Positions 23,170-35,562 of a stretch of DNA of 64,000 bases are shown here, piece by piece. Below the pieces are notes generated by a model. That model was given only the letters and a program-made list of their open reading frames with translations, was not told the origin of the DNA and ran no database searches. The stretch covers positions 3,844,001-3,908,000 of the forward strand of contig JAESUZ010005462.1 in assembly GCA_017311185.1 (NCBI GenBank), read 5' to 3'. The position numbers and the translations under genes were made by a program. The DNA comes from Proteles cristata cristata. Lineage: Eukaryota; Chordata; Mammalia; Carnivora; Hyaenidae. The first letter of the stretch is position 1; each line of letters starts with the position of its first letter.

Positions 23170-24655
23170 TCGCATGGGGTGAGCACAGGAGAGAAGGCTA
23201 TGGTTAGCTAGGTGAAGGTCAGAAGGAGTATAATCAAAGCTGGGAAATCCCCAACTGGGTGGATGGGAACCCCTCACTTCCTAAACCTCAGGGGAGGGAT
23301 GGTGGCTGTGGCTCAGACTGGTATTACATGATTCTATATACCCAGTGGATGGGGTATAGGTGTTGTCCTTGCAGGTTGTATTGCTAATTCTTGGGGAGGA
23401 GTCTTCTGCCTGGCTAGCCTCTCTGCTCCCACATTGTGCATACTGTCTTTGGAATGGCTTAGGGGTTGTAACATCAACAGAATAAAAATAGGAAACAAGG
23501 TTTCAGACATACAAGGGTAACCAGGGTTACACACACACCATCTTGGACAACCTCCTTCTTGGATTGGTGAAGTGCTCTGCTAGAGCACTTTCCTGCCACT
23601 TTTATATATCATAGTTGACAATCAGGGCATGGGAATACTCTTCAATATTTGCTGGAATAGCAGGGCAGTAGTGGCAAATGCTCAAGTCTAAGTTCACAAG
23701 TACAAATCATATTAAAACAAATTCATTGTTTCTTTTGACAGGGCCACCAGACTGGTAGGTCAAGGAAATGCTGCCACTGTGGGGTATTTGGCACAATCTT
23801 TCCTGATGATATCCTTGTGTACATACCAAGGGCATGTGGCTAGAGGTCAGTGTGATGGCAGTTCCTGAACAGGTTCTGTGACTACACTCAGCAAAGGCTG
23901 GTCTAGGTGATGACCAGCAGTAACATGAAGAGATACTTCTCATGCTGAGTCAGGAGACTCATCTCTGTCCTGACCCAGGATAAACACATTTGGAAGGACA
24001 GTACAGGAAGGAAGATCTGAAAGGACTTAATAGCACAGGTTAGAAGGAAAGGCTGAATAAGATAGAAAAGGACTTTCAAAGCTTAAATGTAAAATATAGT
24101 CACTTGAGTTGCAAGAATTAACTTCACTAGTACTCCAAGGGTGCAATATGGCTTCACAGCAGTGTAAAGTATTAAAAAACCTAGAGCTTATGGTAGAACA
24201 TAGACTCTGTCTACTTGGTCCATCTTTGGCTATATTATGAAAAGATATTTTCTTCTGTAATTCTGAACTTGTCTTCTCTTCTCTGGGTCAGTGGAGACAC
24301 TTTTGGAGTATGAGCATTCAATTTGAGGCGATGCATTTAAGAGAATGACAAAACATGCTCAAAGCAGAGGTCAGCTTATAAGAGGGCCTCAAGAAGAATG
24401 AGAAACTGGAGTCCTCAGTTACCTTGCACTCTGAAGGCATGACCTAACAAAACAAGGCAAAACTTGTGTGTAGCCTCCAAATGCAGAAGTAGGACTGGGG
24501 ACACAACATTTTTTTTTTTTTTATACATTCAGAGATGTTCAAAGGCTGGATGAACTGGCCTGGAAAGAGGTGAGATCAATCTCACTCCCTGGAGCTCAGG
24601 CACAAATGAGATGGTAACCAGCAGTTGGAATGGATGGTTCCTTCTAACCCTGGAA
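23170..24655. other. No gene or repeat supported
   Basis: Single-copy looking DNA with one T-run at about 24510-24522. I see no exon signal I trust. Confidence 0.4.
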
Positions 24656-24795
24656 TGCTGTGAGTCCATGATGAGGACCCAGGAAAATGAGGTTCTAACC
24701 CAAGCTTTGCCACAAACTGCCTTAGTAGCGTTAAGCAAGCTGTTTCTCTGGATCGATCTCATTTTTCTTCTTGGCTAAAGTAGGAAGTTGGACAG
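24656..24795 (+). repeat. MIR fragment
   Basis: 'gaggttctaacccaagcttt', 'gccacaaactgccttagtag' and 'ttaagcaagctgtttctctg' follow the MIR consensus order on the plus strand. Confidence 0.65.
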
Positions 24796-27084
24796 AATTA
24801 ACTCCAAAGTTTAACTGATTCGTGTTTTCTGTTACCTTTATCACCATGGATCTCTGCCAAGGACTAATAGTTTGTGATCTCCTTTTCTCATAGACACCAA
24901 GGAAAAGGTTTAGGAAATTACATCATGCCTGTCACTATAGACGTATTATCCATTATCTCACTATTTTCTCTGAATCTTGGCTCCTTTTATTTAAATTTTT
25001 CTTGTCCTATATTTTGCAATCCGTTGCAGCAGATCAGAAGAACAGTCAAATTAGGAGTAATTTTTTACTTTGGTGGAGAGGCCACGAGTCCAGGAAACTT
25101 ATGGTGAGTTATATAAACAGGAAAAATAGGTGAAAGTTGTTCTAAAGAGGTTTTTGGAAGTTATTTTAGTTTGGATGTTTACTGTTGCTTTCTTTTTTTC
25201 AGTATTTTTTCCTGAGTAAAGAGACAATGACCATCACTTATGAGAATGGGATGCGGTTTTTACTCTGTTTTGTGGATTATTTCAATGTCCACATCTGAAT
25301 TCAGCCTATTCCTTAAGCCTGCTGGTGACAGCTAAAGATGACCATCAGTCCCATGGGAATTTTACCTTCTTTCGGATAGCTCTAAATTGAGATAAATATG
25401 TTAGGCAAAGTAGTTCAAATATCCAAGTAATTTAAAATTCAATGGAGGACAAAGAATAAGCATAATTTAGACTGAAGAGGAGCCCATTAGGATGGGCAAA
25501 TAGGAGGCAGTGTGGATGTGCAGATGTGTCTGTGTGGGTCCACAAGTGTGTGTGTGTGTGTGTGTGTGTGTTAGGAGTGGTGCTCCTGCAGTGGTGTTAT
25601 GAATTCCTGGAGTACTACTTACTTAGGTTAGCTGTCCATCTGGGTGGGTGAGTTCCAACTCTTGAGGGATTATGAGTTCAGCTGGTGAAGATGAGATTTC
25701 AATGAGGCTGAAGATAGAGCTTCAGCTCTGCACACTCCTATCATGTATTCACTGTAAAACTCTGCTTCTTCCTAAGAGTGCCAGCTACCTGGGAATTAGG
25801 AATGAAATAAGCAAGTATGAAAGGTATTTTATACCCTATTCCCTAGCAAGCAAAACAACTTAAAACCAACTTGTACAGGTGGCAGAGCAGGTTTGGTGTC
25901 TGTGATCAAATGTAAACAAAAAGCAAAGCACTACAAAAATAGACAAAACTGGTAACAACTGAAAGCTTTCTTGACTTGTAAGAAGTTGAACTTTTTTGTT
26001 TGTTTTGGTTGCTCACCTTAGGATCAAATGTGGCCTTATAAATTTACATTTTTCCTGATAACTTGCTTTCTATCCTGAATATTCTGTGAAAGTCATCATT
26101 CAAAGACTGTTGTTTCAACAGAAGAGCCCATCTGAGGTGACAACAGCTTGCGGCAGCTCCCTGGGTGCCACTGAAGGAGGCATGAAGAAAGCAGGCAGCT
26201 CTGGCTCAGCATGGAACACCGAAGCGCAGTGGTTCACATATGGTGCCTCAACTGTTGGTGCTTTTTGTATTCCATGACTCATGCTTAGAAATGGAAAAAA
26301 ATGCTTCATCTCCCCAAGATATCTATGATTGGCAACTCCTGTTAGGACCTGAACATGTGGGTTTCATAGGAAAATGAAGTGCATATGACAAGAGGAGGCT
26401 GTAGCTGGTTTCCTTTACTGCTTCCAGCAGCTTGTGATAATGTCATAGCCAAATACTTTTGGGGGCACTTTGTTTTGTCCAATGCACCAGCCACTGGTTC
26501 AGTCTTGGCTTGGTCAGAATTCTTTTGGTCACATATAAAGAGATTGTTGCTCATGTCCCTGAATTCCCAAAAAGAATAAGAAAACATAATGACAAAATAT
26601 CAGAAAGGCCATTCCTGCACACACGTTAAATCTAGTCATCAGATTACCTGCAGCATCAAAATGTACAAATAAATAGTTTAACAGTCGGTCAGAGCTAGTT
26701 AGTCTCTCTCACAAACACTTACTTAGATACTGAAAGAGCATAACACGTTGCAAAGCCCATGTAGGAGAGGTGGTGTCTGGCCCAGCTGGAAAAGTATGCA
26801 TGCATGGTTAGAATGTCTTTTGGGGATGCAAGGAAGACTGTTGGATTCATGCCACCCATGTTCCATTCTTGTTCCCAGATGATAAAGGAAATACTAGCTT
26901 TTCTTACCAGTTCCATGAGATCCTTGAACTGCTTTTTGTATTGTTATAATATATTATTGTAAATAATTTGGCCCATTTCATGTGTAGAATGATGGTAGGT
27001 GCTATGCAAATAAGTCAGTAGACACTATATATCTGCACACTAAGATCTTATTACTTTCCTGAGGTGGATCTTTACTAATAAAAT
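24796..27084. other. No gene supported; one GT run
   Basis: Contains a (GT)n run at about 25546-25572 and otherwise unassigned DNA. Open frames of 60-80 codons here overlap on both strands and look random. Confidence 0.4.
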
Positions 27085-27165
27085 TTGCCTTACAGTGTTG
27101 TTGTGAAGATTATATGAGATAATATATGTTAATATGTTTTGTAAATTGCAAAGCATGAAGCATCA
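27085..27165 (+). repeat. MIR 3' fragment
   Basis: 'ttacagtgttgttgtgaaga' followed by 'ttatatgagataatatatgt' and 'gtaaattgcaaagc' is the 3' part of a MIR. Confidence 0.65.
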
Positions 27166-27534
27166 ACTTGTTATCCCTAGAGGAAAATGTGACCTTGTGA
27201 AGAAGGTGGAACAGAGATCCCAGAGATCCCTCCTTTGCCTATTGTAGCACTGGTCCGTATGTTATGGGAGATGATTACTATCTGCCAGAAATCTTCCTGC
27301 AGGCAAAACCACATTGTCCTTAGGAATGCAATCAATCAGATTTTGTTACTGGGAAGAAAAGGGGAATGTAGCTTAGAAAGAATACTTTGAGAAAAATAGT
27401 TTTAGAAATTGAAAGAGGGGAGGAGGGTTGTAGCTCTGAAAAAGGAGGAGAAAACTCTTGCGTATAGACAGCTTCTTTGGGTGGAAAGATTCCCCACCTG
27501 GAGAAGGGGATTCTTTAGTCTCTCAAAGCTTTTG

Positions 27535-27605
27535 CTCATTCATTAAACAAATATTTCTTGAGTACCCGTTATGTGCCAACTCTTTTCCAGTCTTGTAATG
27601 AAAAG
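27535..27605 (+). repeat. Ancient interspersed fossil
   Basis: 'cattcattaaacaaatattt' and 'gagtacccgttatgtgccaa' match a common mammalian fossil, likely LINE-derived. Only about 70 bp remain. Confidence 0.5.
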
Positions 27606-27864
27606 CCAACTTAAAAAGAATTCCTGCGTCTGCTGTTTGATTCAGCAAGCCAACCACTGAAAAGCAATTTAGTTTCCAGTCTGGGCCCAGGCATCATGAG
27701 TGTAGTCTCCTAGGCAAAGGAGTCCTTCTGGGTTTTAGAAGAGTACCAGATGAGTCAACTGATGAGTGAACAGTGATCACAGCAGCCCTCCTGGGTCCTT
27801 CAAAATGTTTTCCAGCACCTAACTTCAAATGCCCACTAAGATGATTATTTGTTATGTATACTGA

Positions 27865-28187
27865 TGTGCTTAGGCTGCCATGACAAGGAGCCACAGGCTT
27901 AAACTACAGAAATTTACTTCCTCACAGTTCCAAGATGAAGGTGTCTGCAGGATTGCTTTCTTCTCAGGCCTCTCTCCTTGGCTTGCAAATCACCACCTTC
28001 TCCCTGTGTGTGTCTGTGTCCTGATCTCCTTATAAGAACATCAGTCAGATGGATAAGAGCCTATCCTAATGAACTCATTTTAAATTATTTACCTCTTTAA
28101 AGGCTTTATCTTCAAATACAGTCAGTCTGAGGTACTAGGGGTTGAGACTTCAACATATGAATTTGGGAGACACAATTCAGTCCAGCA
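27865..28187 (-). mobile_element. MLT1-like solo LTR (ERVL-MaLR)
   Basis: Minus-strand LTR. Reading the complement gives, in order, 'ttgaagtctcaacccctagt', 'tgactgtatttgaagataaa', 'aatgagttcattaggatagg', 'ttcttataaggagatcagga' and 'aagtaaatttctgtagttta', the same blocks as the plus-strand LTR at 17310. It starts TG and ends CA on the plus strand. No TSD was recognised. Confidence 0.78.
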
Positions 28188-28189
28188 TA

Positions 28190-28960
28190 ATAAGTAAAAA
28201 TTCCAGCTACAAATCCATTATTTTGCCTATATCAAATTGCTTACCTGACTGGTCATTAAGACCTTTTAGCCTGTCTCCTCAGTTCCTCAGCTTTCCTTCA
28301 GCAATTTGGCTGCTGGTTATGGCACTGGGTTGGGGCCAAACAGAGACAGACACACATGATGGGAGTAAGTGCTGTATTGTGAATCTGTAGCAGGTTAAGC
28401 CTGACACAGGAATCTAGGTAAGGTAGAGGAAAGTTGAAAGATTAGGTCCTGATGAGAGGAGAGCAGAGCCATCCTGTAGGCTAGCAGAAATCCCTTCCAG
28501 GAAGGGTGTGTATGTGAATTGTTTGTAGCTCCCACAATAGGCCAGAATTTTACAGCTGAATTATGGCATCTCCCAGTCTTGGTCTCAGATAATAGTTCTT
28601 TCTATGGATGTATTTCTTCTGCTAGACTAAAATATTATTTGAAAGGACTCTCAGGATACTAAGATGAGCAAGATGTTTTCTAGCAGGAAGAGATCTCAAA
28701 GGAAAAAGAGCCACAAGGCTACCATACCTAGAGGGAAAGTTTCCAATGCTCCACAGCATTAGGTCTCTGCCAAAGCCAGAAAATGTAATGTTTGCTGAAA
28801 TTATAAAAAATCTGTTTGAAGGAGCAAGTGAATAACATATATCTTTGTACTTCAGTCAGGTATAGTCTCAAACATTAAAGGTTTAGATAAAAGACCAGTG
28901 AAAGTAAACTGACATTGATAAAAATGCAAATGACAATAGATCTGTGTTTCTAAAAGCAAC
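28190..28960. other. No recognised feature
   Basis: Unassigned single-copy looking DNA. Confidence 0.4.
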
Positions 28961-28961
28961 C

Positions 28962-29085
28962 TGAGCTACCTTTATTACAAATGAGAAAACTCAAGTCCAG
29001 GAAGTTCAAAGTCAAAGCTGCACATTTAGTTGGTGGGATAAATTAGAATAGAACTGGAGTCTCTTCATTCTGCCCAATATTATTT
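28962..29085 (-). repeat. MIR fragment
   Basis: 'ctttattacaaatgagaaaa', 'tcaagtccaggaagttcaaa', 'gtcaaagctgcacatttagt' and 'atagaactggagtctcttca' are in the reversed MIR order. Confidence 0.65.
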
Positions 29086-29586
29086 CTAAAAGCCACATTG
29101 GTCGTCAATTTATCATCTGTGAGAGCTTTATTCTTCACAGCCTATTTTTTCTAGGAGGTTGGGTTTTCTAATTCTCCTTGGGTCTAAACTGTGTACCTCA
29201 TACTTAAAATTTTCAATCACTCAGCCATTAGGTTAATTTTTAATAAAATAATACTTTAGTATATTTCAAATACACTAATTTGAAGATATTTCCAAGTTTT
29301 TCCTTGAGTGTTTTCTTTTTATCCATCTTTTATTCTTCATCCACGAAAGCAAAACAAATATAGACAATTGTTACTTTGTACAGGTGGTAAACATTGTAGA
29401 GAATATGGATTAAAAAGTCTAGGACCAAATTTGCAGTCCAAAATTTTCATTTTTCATTTCTCATTTTCTACTGACATACCTGACAACTTTATCCAAAGAC
29501 ACTTAACCCCACTAATACATTTTTATTTAAAGTTCTTATATTCAGTTTTCCCTTAGCATAGTTTCTTTTCTAAAGTAAAAACAAGG
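29086..29586. other. No recognised feature
   Basis: AT-rich sequence. Nothing supported. Confidence 0.4.
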
Positions 29587-29805
29587 AGAGGTGTCTGGGT
29601 GGCTCGGCTGAGTGTCCAGCTGCGGCTCAGGACATGATCTCCTGGTTTGTGAGTTCAAGGCCCTTGTCGGACTATGTGCTGACAGCTCAGAGCCTGGAGC
29701 CTGTTTCAGACTCTGTATCTCCCTCTCTCTCAGCCCCTCCCCCACTCATGCTCTGTCTCTCTCTCAAAACTAAATAAACATTAAGAAATAAATAAAAAAT
29801 AAAAA
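29587..29805 (+). mobile_element. CAN-SINE, diverged
   Basis: Plus-strand SINE starting 'gaggtgtctgggtggctcgg', with a 5-6 bp deletion in the A-box region (the usual 'cagtcggttaagc' is shortened). CT-rich stretch and A-rich tail present. TSD not clear. Confidence 0.9.
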
Positions 29806-30970
29806 AGGAAACAGAAAAGAATTTAAAAATTTACCTTAACCTTACTGCTCCACAACTTTGTAATTCTTTGAAAGACAACCAAACCAAACAAAAACAAAAG
29901 AAAAACCCAAAACACTCAGCAGTGTTAAACATTCTCTTTATAATTAGTGAAATGAAAATCTGTATATCTCAAAATAAAATTACCTCAACACATTCTTTAA
30001 GAAGCCAGAATTACCAGTTTATGCACAGGATTTTCCACAAGCATTGGACTCTACCTCTGTACAGATTACACAATACAGCAAATGATAGAGAAAAGAAACA
30101 ATTCCTTTTCCATGCTGAGTGAGTGACCAAGCAACACAAAGAAAGCATATTTTATTTAGAAAGAAAACAAAAGAATGGGATGTTTTACAGACAGGGGGAG
30201 AAATTGCCAGCAGATTAAAAACTTCTTGATTCTCACATTAATTCTAGGTACCATACTTTTCTCAGCCTTGGTTTGCTAGGTCACTGTATTATCAAGGCCA
30301 GAAGACCTTAGTGTACTGGAAACCATTCAGCCAGTGGCAAATTTCTATGAGCCACATTCAGAGAAACAGAGCTGGAGTTCAATGACATTTGTTGCTGTTG
30401 CATTTGTTGGAGGTTGGAAAGCCCAGCAATGTCATAACATAATGCACTATATAATTAGGGAATTGTTATGATCTCAAATGAAGGGTGTTTTGTTATTGTT
30501 TTGACCTTCCTCACCCATGTAGACAACTGGTCTGATGATAATTGTTCTAAAGCTGGAATCTACATAAACAATCACTTCTTACCTTCAGCGTGCCTTTTCC
30601 CTGGAAAGAGTCAGGGGCTTATCAAAAGTTTTCTTGTTCAGTTTGGGTCAGGAGATTGAGCACTGGCTTTCCCCCAAAAAATTACAAGGTGATGCCCATA
30701 CCAGGTCATTATGAGAGGCACAGGTGTGCTGTGAGGAAGATTTCTACTGGACTGTGTGGAATAGACATGATGGAAGAATTCCAAAGACTCTGTCTGAGAG
30801 TCAGAATGGCGGGAGACCCCCACCCCTTTTTTTTTCTACTGTCACTTTTTCTGGTTCTACTACTATCTGCCACTTTATGTAAAGTCTCAAAATCAGGAGC
30901 CTAAGTTATGTGCATGTTCACTGTCTCATTAGCTCCCATATTCTGTGATTCCATCCCATTTAGAGATGCA
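29806..30970. other. No recognised feature
   Basis: Single-copy looking DNA. The open frame 30590-30904 (plus) has no recognisable domain, and its end is a hydrophobic run from T-rich DNA. Confidence 0.4.
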
Positions 30971-30971
30971 G

Positions 30972-31145
30972 GGTAGCATAGAGCTCACAGCACAGATTCC
31001 AAGGTGGATGCTGGGCTCCTGTTCCAGCTCTGCCACTAGGTTTGTGTGTGACCTATATAAGCCTGTCTTAACCTCTTTAAGCCTCAGCTCCCTGGCATAT
31101 TAAAAGTAGTTGATAAATAGTACCTAACTTAGAGTATGTGAGGTC
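30972..31145 (+). repeat. MIR element
   Basis: 'agggtagcatagagctcaca', 'tccagctctgccactaggtt', 'taacctctttaagcctcagc' and 'agtacctaacttagagtatg' follow the MIR consensus. Confidence 0.78.
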
Positions 31146-32227
31146 TATGTGTGAAGCATTGAGTCTGGAACTCTGGAAAAGCTAACTTCCATTGAAAAAT
31201 TACCATCACTGTGAGCCAAGCTATGTCCTAAGAACATGTGATTCTAATTCCAGTCAAATGGCTGGTTTATTTTCTAAGTAAAACAGAATTCATCAAATCA
31301 ATTTGAAGATGGCACTCTGGTTGCTGCCACATATACAGATCTGTATGCCCTGGAGGGGATTTGGCACATGGTGAGATTTGTTTAAATTCAGAGAGAAACT
31401 CACATCTAAAAATTCAAATTTTTTCCCTTTAAATGCCTCTGAAAATTGACAGACTGAACTCTTAGAAATTCTGGTGAGGATCTGCTTAGTTTTACAAGTA
31501 CTTATTATTGCTGTCATTACCTATTAATGTTTTTGGTGTTTGGAGGGGCAATAGAGAATAGATCTTTAGGGCAGGGACTCTGGTCTCCTGCTTTTGAATT
31601 CACCTCTGCTGATTATTGGCAGTGTGGAAGAAAGCTGTTCTTCTCACCTGTCCCCGTGTGACTCTGTCCAGAGTGACAAGATCCCATGTTATGTGTCATA
31701 AAATAAGAGTAGTTAATATTATGGAGTATAGAGAAAGATCCAGATTGCCTAGGGCCTGAATCTTATAGGGTTTAGAGAATCCTCTTTAAGAAAAAGAATG
31801 TGAAGCTGTCAGGCTGAACAGCATCAGTTTTCAGATGAGGGGCTGTAGCTTGCAGGGAACCACATAGGAATGCTAAGTTTGATGTTGGAACACTGTTGAG
31901 TCTGACAGCCAAATCTGGGTTCTACACTGCTAAGCTGCCTTTCCTCATTGAAGAGGGACTGACTTTTCCCAATTTTGCTACATACAACCAGGCTCAGCAT
32001 GACCAATTCAGTGTTGGTTCCTGGTCTAACATTGTTAAGTTTACCCTCTATAGCCACCCGGACCCCATCTCCACTCACCGCACATTCTGTGAATACAGTC
32101 CTTCCCTTCCTAACTGAAAACGAAGGGGCAGAACACCAAGTTTTGGTCTACCATAAAATAGAGACCCAATTAATCCCTGTTCATCTCACAGCAATTTTGT
32201 GTTAAGAGACAACATCTGAAAGTACTT
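31146..32227. other. Mostly unassigned
   Basis: A weak MIR-like stretch may exist near 31555-31760, too diverged to call. The rest is not recognised. Confidence 0.35.
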
Positions 32228-32246
32228 AGAAACCTGTAAAGTGCAG

Positions 32247-32464
32247 GGGCACCTGGATGGCTCCATTGGTTAGGCGTCCGACTTCGGCTCGGGTCATGAT
32301 CTCAGGGTTCCTGAGTTCCAGCTCTGCATTGGTCTCTGTGCTGACAGCTAGCTCAGGATCTGGAGCCTGCTTCAGATTCTGTATCTCCCCCTCTCTCTGA
32401 CTCTCCCCTGCTCATGCTGTCTCTCTCTCTCAGAAATAAATAAAACATTAAAAACTAAAAAAAA
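32247..32464 (+). mobile_element. CAN-SINE
   Basis: Plus-strand SINE ('ggggcacctggatggctcca'), of the 'gacttcggctcgggtcatg' type. TSD agaaacctgtaaagtgcag at 32228-32246 and the same with one change at 32465-32483. Confidence 0.95.
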
Positions 32465-32483
32465 AGAAACTTGTAAAGTGCAG

Positions 32484-33414
32484 AATAATATTGGAAAGCT
32501 ATTGTAATTAAGCCTAAACTCTACTTACCTTCTGTTTCCGGTCTATACTGAGGTTTCTTGTTACAGAACTCTGAATCTCTATCTCATGGCTTAATGTTTC
32601 AGTGTGACTTACTTGTCTTGTGTAAGCTTACTTTATTTCTATTACCAAATCATATCTTCTTTTCAAAGGAAATCAGTCTTTGCTTCCTCTGTATCTATTA
32701 CTAAACTAGTACATTTAGGTTTTTAAAATATGTTATAAAATTTTTTATTTGTTAACTTACTCAGATTTGTGATAACTTTAAGTTTTGTTGTTGTCTCAGA
32801 TATTCTTAATTTTGTCTCAATTAAAACTTGACTCACAATTGGTTTCTAATTATTTTTGACCTTTAAATTATAAATTCTGTGGTTTTTCATGTATCTCCTG
32901 CCTATAAATTATTAGGTCAAATTTTACAACTTGTTTCTTCATGTACAACTGTACTAGAAAGGTCTATGAGACTCTGAGCTTCACCTGGCCTGCTCTTGAT
33001 GATCTTGCTGTATTGTCTGGCTGGTACAGACATACAGGGTTAGGCCTTGTCTGGCTATCATTTTGTTTCAGACCACTGGAAGATGTTCTGTCAGCAGGAG
33101 AAAGAAGAAACCAAACCCTGAATGAAAGTATGAAGCTCAAACATGTAGGTACTAGGAAATTATGGCCTTGGAGAAATTTTTTTCCAACACGTTATCTTGA
33201 AAATTTAAAACATAGAGCAAAATTGCATTGATTTCACAGTGAAAAATCATTTATCTGCCACACAGACTTTCCCTACCCAATCAAGCAAGCTTGCTAGACT
33301 TACAACATGCCTGTCAGCTATCCATTCCTTGATCTGTCAAACCATCTTGTATTTTTAATGCATCTCAAGAGAATCTTTTTTCCCATAAATACTTAGCCTT
33401 AAGAGAATTTGTTA
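32484..33414. other. No recognised feature
   Basis: AT-rich DNA. The frame 32941-33231 (plus, 96 codons) has no supporting feature. Confidence 0.35.
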
Positions 33415-33613
33415 TTTATTTACAGCTTTTATCTTTTGAGGCAAAATATACATAAAGTGAAATGCAAACCTTAAGTGTACTATTCTTCGGGTTTTGACGA
33501 AAGTATTTGTGTAAGTCAAATCCCTATCAAGACATAGAGCAGCACCACCACCCAAAAAAATCCCATCATGCCTATCAAGCTCCACCTCCACCATTTTCAG
33601 ATGAAATTTTCTT

Positions 33614-33823
33614 TAAAAAATTTTTTAAAAATGTTTATTTATTTCTGAGAGACAGAGTGCAAGTGAGGGAGGGGCTGAGAGAGAGGAGATACAGAATCTG
33701 AAACAAGCTCTTGGCTCTAAGTTGTCAGCACAGAGCCCTACAGGGGGCTCAAACTCACAAGCCATGAGATCATGACCTGAGCTGAAGTTGGAGGCTTAAC
33801 CAACTGAGCCACCCAGGCACTCC
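33614..33823 (-). mobile_element. CAN-SINE
   Basis: Minus-strand SINE, TSD tgaaattttctt at 33602-33613 and 33824-33835. Head 'gagccacccaggcactcc'. Confidence 0.94.
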
Positions 33824-33916
33824 TGAAATTTTCTTGTTGTAGAATTTTGCATAGATAGAATTATGCATCATGTGCAATATGTAATTGTGTAAGCCTAGTT
33901 TCATGCAGCAAAATGC

Positions 33917-34105
33917 ATTTTTTTAAGTTTATTTATTTAGTTTCAGAGAGAGAGAGAGAGAGAGAGCAAGGGAGGGGCAGAGAGAGAGGAAGAGAGAGAA
34001 TCCTAAGTGGAGCCTGACTCAGGTCTCAAACTCATGAGCCGCAAGATCATGAACTGAGCCAAAATCATGAGTCAGACATTTAACCAACCGAGCCACGCAA
34101 GCATC
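33917..34105 (-). mobile_element. CAN-SINE
   Basis: Minus-strand SINE with a (GA)n stretch at about 33944-33967. TSD gcagcaaaatgc at 33905-33916 and 34106-34117. Confidence 0.94.
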
Positions 34106-34328
34106 GCAGCAAAATGCCTTTAAGATATATGTGTGTATTGTCCATATCAGCAGTTCATTTTTCTAATTCCTAAGTAGTGGCCCATTGGATGAATACATCC
34201 CAATTAGCTGAGCCATTCTTCTACAATGAATCGCTGGGGTGGTTTTACTTTTTTGCTATTCTTATAAATAGAGCCATTATAAACATTCTTGTAAAGTATG
34301 TGCTTAGTTTAAGAATTTACAAGATCTT

Positions 34329-34558
34329 GGGGCGCCTGGGTGGCTTAGTCGGTTAAGCGTCCGACTTTCGCTTGGGTCATGATCTCGCGGTTCATGGGTT
34401 CGAGCCCCGCGTCGGGCTCTGTGCTGCCTGCCAGCTCGGAGCCTGGAGCCTGTTTCAGTCTGTGACTCCCTCTCTCTCTGACCCTCCCCTGTTCACGCTG
34501 TCTCTCTCTCTCCTAGAAATAAATAAAACATTTAAAAAAAAATTAAAAAAAAAAAAAA
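34329..34558 (+). mobile_element. CAN-SINE, young-type copy with intact Pol III boxes
   Basis: Plus-strand SINE with an intact A box (TGGCTTAGTCGG) and B box (GGTTCGAGCCC) and a long A-tail. The 18-bp TSD aagaatttacaagatctt is perfect (34311-34328, 34559-34576). It keeps several CpGs, as expected of a recent copy. Confidence 0.97.
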
Positions 34559-34892
34559 AAGAATTTACAAGATCTTTTTCCAAAGTGATTGTAGCATTTT
34601 ATACTTTCCCCTGATTGCTTCAAATCCTAATATTTAGTATTGTCAGTCTTTCTTAGTTTTATGTCTTCTAGTTAGTCCACAGTGGTATTTCATAATAGTT
34701 TTAAATGCATTTCCCCAGTGACTGTGAAATTGAACATTTTTCATGTGTATTTATTCTTTTGTGCAATGTTGAAATCTCTTGTCTTTATTTTTCTTTTTAT
34801 TGAGATTTAGGGGCTCTTTATATAACATGAATATATCTTTTGTAAATTTTTTCTCCCAGTCTGTATCTTGCCTATTCATATTCTTAGTGATA

Positions 34893-35562
34893 CATATTCT
34901 TTTAAATTTAAATCCAAGTTAATTAACATAAAGTGTAATAATGGTTTTCAGAAGTAGAATTTAGTGATTAATCACTTACAGATAATACCCAGTGCTCATC
35001 CCAACAAGTGGCCTCCTTATTTTCATCGCCTATTTAGCCCATCTCTCCACCCAACTGTCCTCCAGCAACCCTTAGTTTGTTCTCTGTATTTAAGAGTCTC
35101 TTATGGTTTGCCTCTTTCTCTGTTTTTATCTTATTTTTTCTTCCCTTCCTTATTTCTTTTGTTCATCTATTTTGTTTCTTAAATTACATCAATGAGTGAA
35201 ACCCTATGATATTTGTCTTTCTCTGACTGACCTACTTCGCTTAGCATAATACATTCTAGTTCATCCATGTGATTGGAAATGGCAAGATTTCATTCTGTCT
35301 CATTGCCAAGTATTATTCCATTGTATATGTATATACACACATACATACCATATTGTCTCTTTATTTTTAAGATTAAAAAAAATGATTTATGTATTTTTGA
35401 GAGAGAGTGCACAAGTGGAGGAGGGGCAGAGAGCAAGGAAGACAGAGTCCAATGTGGGGCTCAAACTCACATTCTATGAGATCATGACCTGAGATGAAGT
35501 CAGATGCTCAACCAACTGATCCACGTGGGCACGCCTATACCACATCTTCTTTATCCATTCAA
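34893..35562 (-). mobile_element. Carnivore L1 tail nested in old L1
   Basis: Minus-strand L1 of an older carnivore type: 'taattaacataaagtgtaat', 'tagcataatacattctagtt', 'ccattgtatatgtatataca'. Probable TSD cttagtgata / cttaatgata at 34883-34892 and 35563-35572. A SINE splits its 5' part. Confidence 0.78.
35360..35535 (-). mobile_element. CAN-SINE nested in nested L1
   Basis: Minus-strand SINE inside the 34893-35562 L1: GA-rich stretch, B-box region 'ggggctcaaactcacattct', head 'gatccacgtgggcacgcc'. This is the third layer of insertion here. Confidence 0.85.

Noticed and set aside
17310..28187. Endogenous retrovirus bounded by two LTRs
   Set aside because: The LTRs at 17310 and 27865 are of the same broad class but in opposite orientation and diverged, with unrelated DNA between. 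They are separate solo LTRs.
34329..34420. tRNA gene
   Set aside because: A and B boxes are present, but they belong to the SINE head. There is no cloverleaf with a CCA-side acceptor stem, and the copy has a SINE body, tail and TSD.
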